A DNA stretch of 64,000 nt from Marinobacter sp. (GTDB taxonomy: Bacteria > Pseudomonadota > Gammaproteobacteria > Pseudomonadales > Oleiphilaceae), in contig JAGYIS010000008.1 in the NCBI GenBank assembly GCA_018402255.1, positions 661,878-725,877 on the forward strand, written 5' to 3'. Below are positions 17,547 through 24,740 of this stretch, one piece after another. Each line of letters starts with the position of its first letter. Positions within the stretch are counted from its first letter, which is position 1. The notes below the pieces were generated by a model that saw only the letters and a list, made by a program, of their open reading frames with translations, was not told where the DNA came from and did no database searches. The translations under genes and the position numbers were made by a program.

Positions 17547-20245
17547 GGGAGTGCGCCATTGTCACGCACGTGAATATCCCGCTGAGGGAAGGGAATCTCG
17601 ATGCCTGCCTCATGCAGGGTGCGTGTAATGGCGGTGTTGATCTCGTGAGACAGGGGCATGATGTCCAGAGGGTCTTTCACAAACACCCGTAGCTCGAAAT
17701 CAACACGGCTATCTCCCAGGCCGACGCAGAATACCGCTGGCGAGGGATCATCCACGACCCGCTCATTGTTGAGAGCTACCTCGGTAAGCAGTTTCTGCAC
17801 TTGATCCATGTCCGAACCGTAGGCAACGCCCACTTGCAGCACAACCCGCGTGATCGAATCCGACAGTGTCCAGTTAGTCAGATCCTGGGTTACGAAGGTC
17901 TTGTTGGGAATGATCTGCTCCTTGCGGTCCCAGTCAACCAGTGTAGTGGCACGAATGCGGATACGTGACACTGTCCCGGTAATGCCACCGATGGTGACCG
18001 TATCTCCCACGCGGATGGGGCGCTCGAACAGAAGAATGATGCCAGACACAAAGTTGGCAACGATTTCCTGAAGACCAAAACCCAGACCGACCCCGAGGGC
18101 TGCCACCAGCCACTGCAGTTTGGACCATTGCACGCCTATTACACCGAGGAAAACCACCACACCGACTAACACCAGGGTATAGGTGGTGAGCGTCGTAATG
18201 GCGTAGCCGGTACCCGGCTCCAGATTCATCCGGCTAAGCGCCATCACTTCCAGAGTGCCTGGCAGGTTTCTGACGGCAAGCACCGTACCAATGCCGACAA
18301 ACAGCGCAAGCAGAAGGTCACCGAGCGTTATGGGCAGTGGGTCGCCGCCGTCGAGGTCTGTGGCGATAGTCCATAGCGTGATGTTGTCGAACAGTTGCAG
18401 GGCCGGAATCAGGCTGGCCCAGAGCAGCCACAGCCCGGTAATGGCAATGACGGCAACCAGAATGCGCAATAGTGAGGTGCTCTGCTGACTGATGTCCTTG
18501 AGATCCATTTTTGGCATATCCAGGGTCTGTGGCACGCCTTCGCCCGAGGATTCTGCAGCCTCCCTGGTTTCGGCCAGCTTGCGTTCCGCCTCACGGTTTT
18601 CACGCAGTCGCACCAGCGTGAGGCGGCGCTCCCTGACTGACAGTGCCCTGAGACCGATGTAGAACAGCATGGCGTTGAAGGCTATCCAGCAGATACTAAC
18701 GAACAGATTTCGCTCGAGTTCCAGAGCGGTGTAGTGGTATCCGAGTAGCGATGCCATCACCAATAGCACAGGGGTGGCAACGGCCAGGACATGTAGCGCT
18801 AACAGGTGCTTGCTCTCTGGCCGATCGGCCCTGACCGCGCTCAGGGTCCGATGCGCGAACGTCGCAAGCGCGATGGATACCGCAGTGAAGAGCAGGCGCC
18901 CGAGACTGCCCACAAATTGGGATCCGTCAGGTGTTCCGGTGGTAGGCATGATCACCGTGATCGGGATGATTACCGCCAGCAGAAACGGCAGTTCCCGGCG
19001 AAGGGCGCGCAACGAGTCAATATGCCAGTGGAAATGCGTGTCTCCCAATCCGCCCTTGCGGGCCACGTTATAGATGAATGCCAGCAGAAGGGTGACTAGT
19101 GCCGCAGTGCTCATGCCCTCGGACAGAGCGGCGAAAAAATCGTTCCCCTCCATCAGCAAAAGTGCCGCTATTGCAAGCACCAGCACGCCTGGCAGTGCCA
19201 GTAAGGCGCTGTTGGTGATCGCATATACAGTGTGTTCAATGCGATCATGGCGAACATTCCCAACGTGTCGACTATTGGTCTCGAGATTGCGCTTCACGGC
19301 ACTTCGCTTGAACAGCAGAAGTGCCAAAAGAATAGTAAGAAAGGCTATGGCCCCGCCACGTTCCTGAATCGAATAGCCAATCGCATCGTTGAGCGGATCA
19401 AGCTGAAACTGACTGGCAAACCAGGCCACTGCTTCAACGAGTTCTGTGAGAGTGTTTGCGCCTACGATCGGTGCACTGGGCAGCCAGAACAGGCGTTGCT
19501 GAAGCAGGGTTTTGTAAGCCTCTATGCGCTCCTGCAGTGCCGACACCGTGTTGAAATATTCGTTCAGCGCCTGGATGTGTTCGGTGACGGCTTTGTGTAA
19601 CTGGCGGATCAGGCTTGCTCTTTGGCTTCTAAGCTGATCACGGGCATCATCGCCGGGGTCGATGATGGCTTCGAACTCTTCCAGTCGAAGCTGTTCCTCG
19701 CGCGTTGTCGATAAGTGGTTTTCAATATCACGAATCAGATCCTCGGCAATACCCTGCCGTTGGAGCCGTTCAAGCCGCTGCTGAAGGAGATTGGCGTAGT
19801 TGCCGGTAAGGTTAAGTCCGGCTTTTTCCAGGCGAAGCTCAAAACTGTTGTATTCGTCTTGAAGTCGATTAAGAAGTGATTCCGCATAGGAGAGCCGATC
19901 GCGGGTGGATTCAACGGCGATCAGGCGTTGGTCGAGAGAGGCTCTCAGGGTCTGGATCTGTTGGCGGATATCCGCCGTTTCGGTGTCAGGAAGCGGAATT
20001 TGGGGTGGTCCCGGGGTATCTGCTTCCAGCTCGGGCTGGACTGCAGGCCTTGCTTGTTCGGGTTCTGCTTCTGCTTGCTCCTCTTCGGTGGCCGCCTCGA
20101 CGTCTTCCTCGCTTGATTGGTTGCCACTTGTTTCGTCATCTGGCTGGGCATGGGCCGGTATTGCGGCAAAGCACAAGATAATCACCGATAACAGACAAAG
20201 TGTCTGAAAGCTCCAGTGCGAGCGTGGCCTGTGGCAGTTCATCAC
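17534..20245 (-). CDS. Large MscS-family mechanosensitive channel (MscK/MscM-like)
   Basis: 903 residues. A signal peptide at 1-33 (ending PAHAQ) is followed by an acidic linker and a periplasmic coiled-coil region at about 75-250. Many membrane helices follow from about 300. The C-terminal MscS core has the pore helix and beta domain: [18 protein letters not shown], then [14 protein letters not shown] and [13 protein letters not shown]. This is the plan of MscK/YbdG-like giant channels that release solutes on hypo-osmotic shock. It is transcribed alone. Confidence 0.9.
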   Translation of the reverse strand: MMNCHRPRSHWSFQTLCLLSVIILCFAAIPAHAQPDDETSGNQSSEEDVEAATEEEQAEAEPEQARPAVQPELEADTPGPPQIPLPDTETADIRQQIQTLRASLDQRLIAVESTRDRLSYAESLLNRLQDEYNSFELRLEKAGLNLTGNYANLLQQRLERLQRQGIAEDLIRDIENHLSTTREEQLRLEEFEAIIDPGDDARDQLRSQRASLIRQLHKAVTEHIQALNEYFNTVSALQERIEAYKTLLQQRLFWLPSAPIVGANTLTELVEAVAWFASQFQLDPLNDAIGYSIQERGGAIAFLTILLALLLFKRSAVKRNLETNSRHVGNVRHDRIEHTVYAITNSALLALPGVLVLAIAALLLMEGNDFFAALSEGMSTAALVTLLLAFIYNVARKGGLGDTHFHWHIDSLRALRRELPFLLAVIIPITVIMPTTGTPDGSQFVGSLGRLLFTAVSIALATFAHRTLSAVRADRPESKHLLALHVLAVATPVLLVMASLLGYHYTALELERNLFVSICWIAFNAMLFYIGLRALSVRERRLTLVRLRENREAERKLAETREAAESSGEGVPQTLDMPKMDLKDISQQSTSLLRILVAVIAITGLWLLWASLIPALQLFDNITLWTIATDLDGGDPLPITLGDLLLALFVGIGTVLAVRNLPGTLEVMALSRMNLEPGTGYAITTLTTYTLVLVGVVVFLGVIGVQWSKLQWLVAALGVGLGFGLQEIVANFVSGIILLFERPIRVGDTVTIGGITGTVSRIRIRATTLVDWDRKEQIIPNKTFVTQDLTNWTLSDSITRVVLQVGVAYGSDMDQVQKLLTEVALNNERVVDDPSPAVFCVGLGDSRVDFELRVFVKDPLDIMPLSHEINTAITRTLHEAGIEIPFPQRDIHVRDNGALPHSS

Positions 20246-20482
20246 GTCGCACTCCTTGCGTCGTTTGGTGAGCAGGATCTTGTCCGTTTTGCACTTTATA
20301 GTAGCACCGCAAAACTTCCACGAGCTATGAAAAAGAATACAGCGAATGAGGCAGGCGACAGCTTTGAAATTGATTGGCTGGTAGTAAGGTTTGGCAGATA
20401 TCGATCGATGAAGAATTGACTCTAAAATATCGAAACGGGGCGTTGTTTTGCTTTGTGGGGCGGGGGCTGGGGCTGATCAATT

Positions 20483-20502
20483 ATGGTGCCCCCGGCACGA
20501 CT
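20483..20502. repeat. Distal att-like copy of the tRNA-Arg 3' end
   Basis: ATGGTGCCCCCGGCA followed by CGACT matches the tRNA-Arg 3' end at 23219-23238 at 19 of 20 positions. It marks the far edge of an island inserted at the tRNA gene. Confidence 0.75.
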
Positions 20503-20539
20503 TGGTTTACTCCTCGGTCCTTCTTAACCTTCTGATATA

Positions 20540-20614
20540 AAAGGGCTCACGGTGACAGCTTAATGTGAATGTATCACACTTGGTATCACAGTTTGTACCG
20601 CAACTGAGCCCTTT
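20540..20614. repeat. Inverted repeat with internal direct repeats near island edge
   Basis: AAAGGGCTCA (20540-20549) pairs perfectly with TGAGCCCTTT (20605-20614). Between the arms, GTATCACA occurs twice, 12 bp apart, and TGTGA/TCACA form a half-palindrome at 20564-20578. The clustering beside the att-like copy suggests integrase or excisionase arm sites, but a transcription terminator is also possible. Confidence 0.45.
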
Positions 20615-20746
20615 CAGCCCTCAAGCCAAGACGGCAGCAATCTCATATCAGTGAATATTTCGGGCAACATTTTTGTCCCCCCATCTGAGTGGAGGACGTT
20701 GCTTCCAGAACCCCCCCGTACCCCTCCATGAAGTACTGGGGTAATC

Positions 20747-21922
20747 TTAAGCCCCGCTGCGTTCTTCAAGGTCGCTGGGTGAGAAAGGCGAGATCCGTTT
20801 GAACACCCCCGTCTTAGTCATTGATCGCGCGAGCGTGTGACCGGTGAAGACTTCCGTCGGGTCGATCTGCCGGAGCCGTGCGAAGTCCATAGAAGCCCAT
20901 TCATCCCGATGCATTATGACGCTGATGATGTATTGGTCTTCTGCGTGACCATTTGATGAATTGATGACCTCTCGGTATCCAGAAATTAGCACATGCTCCA
21001 CCGAGGGGAGGTGTGCGAAGATCTCTCCGGCAATTCTCATCATGACCGAGTGAATATAATCCCGGTAGATTTGCCGCTTTTTGGTCGCGCTCACTTTCTT
21101 GGGTGTGAGCTTGTATTGGGTAGTCGGGACAGACCACTCCTTGTCCGGCATCTCGTCTTCATCTGGGAACTGGATATCTAGAGCCAGGGTTGTATTGTTT
21201 TCGCCGATATCGAAATCAATAGCTGGCTCCTTGGGCCACTCTATATCTCCAAGATATGTCTCAAGCACACGCTCCATGGCATCTATATCAGAGAGGACCA
21301 GGGTCTCTTCGAGAGTCTTGCGTTCCAGTTCACGCTGATCATGAGCAGCTTTGTCAGTGCGCCAATCATCGTGCGCCTCTTTAAGCTTTCGGCGGAAGGG
21401 AGGGAATACCAGCGCCCAGAGTTTGGCAAGCAGACCGGGAGTTGGCTCTGATATCTTGTAAAGCGACGGGTTGTACTCGGGGTTTTTCGTGGGCTTCGGG
21501 ATACGATGATGGAAAGTGGTGATTGACCGGAGGACCTCATTGCGACGCTCACAGACCTCCTCCATAAACGTTCTAATTGTCCCGCCAGCCTGTTTCCTGA
21601 CAGCTGTGGTCTCTCTGGTACTGAGAGCCTCCCCTGACGGGTGCAAAAGGGTAACTTGGCCATCATCATCTATGCTGATCTGTAAATTGGCCTGTCCACT
21701 CCGGGACCCTTTACTTCCCGTAGTGTTATCTTTCTGGCCCTTGTTCAACTTTTCCCGGAAGCTCAGTCCAGTGCCTGGGACACCCACATTGCCATATAAG
21801 CCACGGCGACCCACGCTTACTGATGCACCTCTCGGTCCTGCAGAAAGCCCGACCCCTCCTTTGCTGACGTTCAGGCGAATACCGGGGGCAATCTTGATGC
21901 GACGCTGGAATCGAAAAGCCAT
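20747..21922 (-). CDS. DUF4236 domain-containing protein
   Basis: 391 residues. The N-terminus is the DUF4236 signature: FRFQRRIKIAPGIRLNVSKG, then GVGLSAGPRGASVSVGRRG and GTGLSFREKL. A linker and a larger, mostly helical and charged middle (about 110-260) follow. The C-terminal part (about 260-391) has an alpha/beta look (EHVLISGYREVINSSNGH, then QYIISVIMHRDEW). No signal peptide or membrane span is seen. It follows the K+ channel gene by only 3 nt, so the two are co-transcribed. The function is unknown. Confidence 0.85.
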   Translation of the reverse strand: MAFRFQRRIKIAPGIRLNVSKGGVGLSAGPRGASVSVGRRGLYGNVGVPGTGLSFREKLNKGQKDNTTGSKGSRSGQANLQISIDDDGQVTLLHPSGEALSTRETTAVRKQAGGTIRTFMEEVCERRNEVLRSITTFHHRIPKPTKNPEYNPSLYKISEPTPGLLAKLWALVFPPFRRKLKEAHDDWRTDKAAHDQRELERKTLEETLVLSDIDAMERVLETYLGDIEWPKEPAIDFDIGENNTTLALDIQFPDEDEMPDKEWSVPTTQYKLTPKKVSATKKRQIYRDYIHSVMMRIAGEIFAHLPSVEHVLISGYREVINSSNGHAEDQYIISVIMHRDEWASMDFARLRQIDPTEVFTGHTLARSMTKTGVFKRISPFSPSDLEERSGA

Positions 21923-21925
21923 GAG

Positions 21926-22729
21926 TTACTCCTTGTTTTGATCTACGTCCTGTCGTGCTTGGAAGGCATCGCTGAAAGCAGCAGCAAGTATCCCGGTCGG
22001 CATAGCCACAATACCGATACCTGAAATGGCTGTTAGGCCGGCAAAAAACTTACCGGCAGCAGTGATTGGCGTGACGTCTCCATACCCTACAGTTGTTAAT
22101 GTGGCCACGCTCCACCACAGAGCCCTGGGGATGCTTCCAAAGTCCTCCGGCTGCAGATCAGCCTCGAACAGATAAAGAAAGGCGCTGGAAACTAGCAACA
22201 GAATAAAGGCTATCGTTGCGCTCATGAGCAGCTCGAACTTGCGTCTGGCTGTAGCTTCCCAGAGAAGGTCCCAAGCTTGAGTGAAGCGCCCGAGCCTAGA
22301 TACCCGAAGTATCCTAAATATGCGGGTCAGCCTAATGTAGAAAGCTAGCGAATTGGAGACGAAAGGTGCGATGAACGATACCAGTGCCAACAAGTCGAAA
22401 ATGGCCCATCCGGATTTCATGTAGCGGAGTCGTCCAAAAGCGCCAGAGTACTTTGGATTCTCCGGAGCGACATACACCCTAAGACCATACTCAATGACAA
22501 ATAGAACGAACAGAATTCGCTCGGATATCAGGAAGATGTACGGGTAGGCCTCTCTGATGGGGCGCTCGGTCTCAATGACCGCGAGCAACACAGAGGCAAT
22601 GATCAGGACGCATATTGCAAAGTTGAAGGGGGATAGTCCCTTTCGGTTCCACGCAGTGGCGTCTACATACCTGTAGAGAAGTCGGCGCATTGTTGTATTT
22701 TCCGGAAGTGCCAGTCGCTTTTCAGCCAA
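21926..22729 (-). CDS. Voltage-gated-type potassium channel
   Basis: 267 residues, six membrane segments. S1 begins near 34 and S4 has arginine every third residue (R133, R136, R139, R142, R145). The pore loop carries the K+ filter TTVGYGD at 212-218, then S6 (GIGIVAMPTGILAAAF). This is the KvAP-like layout of prokaryotic ion_trans family channels. It lies in a tRNA-flanked island and is transcribed with a DUF4236 gene. The ATG at 22729 begins MAEKRLALPE; M14 is a possible later start. Confidence 0.9.
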   Translation of the reverse strand: MAEKRLALPENTTMRRLLYRYVDATAWNRKGLSPFNFAICVLIIASVLLAVIETERPIREAYPYIFLISERILFVLFVIEYGLRVYVAPENPKYSGAFGRLRYMKSGWAIFDLLALVSFIAPFVSNSLAFYIRLTRIFRILRVSRLGRFTQAWDLLWEATARRKFELLMSATIAFILLLVSSAFLYLFEADLQPEDFGSIPRALWWSVATLTTVGYGDVTPITAAGKFFAGLTAISGIGIVAMPTGILAAAFSDAFQARQDVDQNKE

Positions 22730-22867
22730 AGCTCTTGGGCAAAGGGGATGGCTGGAATGTAATGTTCAAATGGAGGTTACCGGAGCAGTTGGTAAGGGGC
22801 AAATAGCGTGAGTTGGGCGGGGGCTGAGGGATTCTACCCCGTTTCCATATATAACGGAGTAAGTTAA

Positions 22868-23176
22868 ATGGTTAAAAGATTAAAGCTTATGCCTGATTAT
22901 GAATGCTTTGCGTTATGGGATATCGATAGCGTTGAGAATGTTGATCCAGCTAATTTGCCGATATCTGATGACCTGAAGGCGAGGATCGGAAGATGGGAGG
23001 ACCAATACGACGACACGCTCAATCAAGATGATCCAACAGAATCGGGTTTTCCAAGTGTTGATGATGAGGCTGATTTCGACAGTGAGGGAAGGTTGATCTG
23101 CAAGGAGCTCAGAGATGAATTGGGTGAAACATATAATGCTATCTATTTCAGTGTCTTGCGTAATGATTTGATCTGA
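22868..23176 (+). CDS. Small acidic hypothetical protein
   Basis: 102 residues, strongly acidic with many D and E. A clear RBS (ACGGAG) sits ahead of the ATG at 22868. The pattern KLMPDYECFALWDIDS with LPISDDLKARIGRWEDQYDD, a TLNQDDPTESGF turn and a C-terminal helix resembles small proteins found near polymorphic toxins and mobile genes, but I cannot name a family. Base composition is clearly more AT-rich than the neighbours, in line with transfer. It lies between the channel gene (divergent) and the tRNA. Confidence 0.7.
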   Translation: MVKRLKLMPDYECFALWDIDSVENVDPANLPISDDLKARIGRWEDQYDDTLNQDDPTESGFPSVDDEADFDSEGRLICKELRDELGETYNAIYFSVLRNDLI

Positions 23177-23218
23177 TTTTTTGGTAGGATCGAAATCATC
23201 TTTACGAATGAGATGGGG

Positions 23219-23238
23219 ATGGTGCCCCCGGCAGGACT
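23219..23238. repeat. Proximal att-like site in the tRNA-Arg 3' end
   Basis: This is the tRNA-side copy of the 20-bp direct repeat, ATGGTGCCCCCGGCA followed by GGACT. Together with 20483-20502 it brackets about 2.7 kb holding three genes. Confidence 0.75.
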
Positions 23239-23296
23239 CGAACCTGCTACCTTCCCCTTAGGAGGGGGACGCTCTATCCAGATGAGCTACGGAGGC
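23220..23296 (-). tRNA. tRNA-Arg (anticodon CCT)
   Basis: 77 nt with all four stems. Acceptor GCCTCCG pairs with CGGGGGC, and CCA is encoded at the 3' end. The D stem is GCTC/GAGC, the anticodon stem TCCCC/GGGGA with loop CTCCTAA (anticodon CCT, codon AGG), and the T arm GCAGG-TTCGAAC-CCTGC. Its 3' end is the integration site of the adjacent island. Confidence 0.95.
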
Positions 23297-23313
23297 ATTT
23301 CAGAAGAGGCGGT

Positions 23314-23342
23314 ATGATAGCGGGCAAGGGCTTGTGGCTCAA
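23314..23342 (-). promoter_or_regulatory. Promoter of tRNA-Arg
   Basis: On the minus strand TTGAGC (23342-23337) is followed by 17 nt and TATCAT (23319-23314), about 18 bp ahead of the tRNA 5' end. This is a good sigma-70 match. Confidence 0.6.
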
Positions 23343-23392
23343 GGGGTGTCCGGTTATGGTTGGGCTCTGTCTTTTGCCGGTTAGCCGTTGCT

Positions 23393-24112
23393 ATGGATTC
23401 CAGCTCTGCAGAATCTCTTTCTCTCAGTGTGATTGTTCCTGTCTGGATGGAAGCCGCTGGTATTCAGCAGGCTTTGCAGGCGCTTCAACCGCTGCGCCAG
23501 GCTGGCCATGAAGTGATTGTGGTGGACGGCGGCAGCTCTGATCGCTCGGTCGATTTGGCGCGGCCTCTATGTGATCATCTTCTGATCTCGGAACCGGGTC
23601 GTGCCGTACAGATGAACGCGGGTGCGCAGAAGGCCAAAGGTCAGTTGCTCTTGTTTCTTCACGCAGACACCCGCTTACCCGATAACGCTCTGGCGCACCT
23701 TTCCCAAGCCTGTCAGCGCGGTCGCACCTGGGGCCGTTTTGATGTGCGCTTGAGTGGTGAGCGGCGAATGTTCCGTGTGGTGGCCTGGTTTATGAACTGG
23801 CGCTCCCGGCTGACTGGCATTTGCACGGGAGATCAGGCCATGTTTGTTCGTCGGGATGTGTTTGAAGCTTTGGGTGGCTTTCGGCACATGCCCCTGATGG
23901 AAGACGTCGAGTTATCCAAACGATTGAAATTGTTGGCTCGCCCTTATTGCATTGCTGCGCCGGTGATTACCGATAGTCGGCGCTGGGAGCAGGGCGGGGT
24001 GTGGCCAACCATTGTGTTGATGTGGCGTTTGCGCTGGCGCTATTGGCGTGGTGATGCCCCGGAATCCCTGGCCGCGCTCTGGCGGAGGAATGTACGCCAT
24101 GCAAAATACTGA
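23393..24112 (+). CDS. Family 2 glycosyltransferase (TIGR04283 type)
   Basis: 239 residues with a GT-A fold. SVIVPVWMEAAGIQQAL opens the Rossmann core, VVDGGSSDRSVDLA binds the nucleotide sugar, and LLLFLHADTRLPDNAL holds the DxD-like motif. The basic end (MWRLRWRYWRGD) may touch the membrane. The ATG at 23393 was chosen; a TTG at 23360 is possible. It overlaps the following TIGR04282-type gene by 14 nt. This pair often occurs together in bacteria; the product is unknown. Confidence 0.85.
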   Translation: MDSSSAESLSLSVIVPVWMEAAGIQQALQALQPLRQAGHEVIVVDGGSSDRSVDLARPLCDHLLISEPGRAVQMNAGAQKAKGQLLLFLHADTRLPDNALAHLSQACQRGRTWGRFDVRLSGERRMFRVVAWFMNWRSRLTGICTGDQAMFVRRDVFEALGGFRHMPLMEDVELSKRLKLLARPYCIAAPVITDSRRWEQGGVWPTIVLMWRLRWRYWRGDAPESLAALWRRNVRHAKY

Positions 24113-24740
24113 GAGTTCCCCAGCCATACTGATGCAGTTTGCCAAGTGGCCACAGCCCGGACGGGTGAAAACCCGTTTGATTCCGGCGCTGGGCATTGAT
24201 GGCGCGCTTCAGGCACACATTACCCTGAGCCTGGAAGTGCTCGACAACCTTTGTGCGACCGGCTATGACGTCAGTTTCTGGTGGGATCGCCCGCTGGAAC
24301 AGCCACCGGAATACGCCTCATCCCTGCTCGCCAACATTGAAGGCGCGGGCCTGCAGCAATATTTCCAGCAAGGTGACGATCTGGGGGAACGTATGTTCCG
24401 GGCTTTGACTCAGGGCATTGATGCCTATTCCCGGGCCGTGGTGATTGGCAGTGATTGCCCCTCGGTAGATCCCGGTTACGTGCGGTCGGCAGTTGTGGCA
24501 TTGGATCATGCCGATGTGGTGCTGGGGCCATCGAATGACGGTGGCTATGTGTTGATAGGCGCCCGCAAGCTGACCGCCGATGCATTGGCCGGGATTGAGT
24601 GGGGCACTCCGATGGTGCTGGAGCAAACCCTGGAGCGAATGGAAAAGGCAGGGCTCAGTGTCTACGTACTGGAACCCCGCTGGGATGTGGATGAGCCGGA
24701 AGACTGGCAACGCTTCCGGCGCATGGTCGGTGAGCGCTAG
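24099..24740 (+). CDS. TIGR04282 family nucleotidyltransferase-like glycosyltransferase
   Basis: 213 residues, related to CofC-like GT-A enzymes. AILMQFAKWPQPGRVKTRLI is the N-terminal signature, GSDCPSVDPGYV and GPSNDGGYVLIG follow at about 110 and 130. The ATG at 24099 is preceded by GGAGGA at normal spacing; the ATG at 24090 is too close to it. It is coupled to the upstream TIGR04283 gene and is convergent with the protease gene, overlapping its end by 4 bp. Confidence 0.85.
   Translation: MQNTESSPAILMQFAKWPQPGRVKTRLIPALGIDGALQAHITLSLEVLDNLCATGYDVSFWWDRPLEQPPEYASSLLANIEGAGLQQYFQQGDDLGERMFRALTQGIDAYSRAVVIGSDCPSVDPGYVRSAVVALDHADVVLGPSNDGGYVLIGARKLTADALAGIEWGTPMVLEQTLERMEKAGLSVYVLEPRWDVDEPEDWQRFRRMVGER

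Larger units (their letters stand above)
20246..20746. other. Intergenic region with island edge and small repeats
   Basis: No convincing gene is seen in these 501 bp. It holds the partial tRNA-Arg copy at 20483-20502, an inverted repeat at 20540-20614 and two GTATCACA repeats at 20571-20578 and 20583-20590. These look like the remains of an integrase attachment region. The part before 20450 is the promoter side of the large channel gene. Confidence 0.6.

Noticed and set aside
20564..20578. Possible CRP site (TGTGA/TCACA)
   Set aside because: The spacer is 5 nt instead of the 6 nt of a CRP site and no suitable promoter follows. It is better explained as part of the repeat cluster at the island edge.
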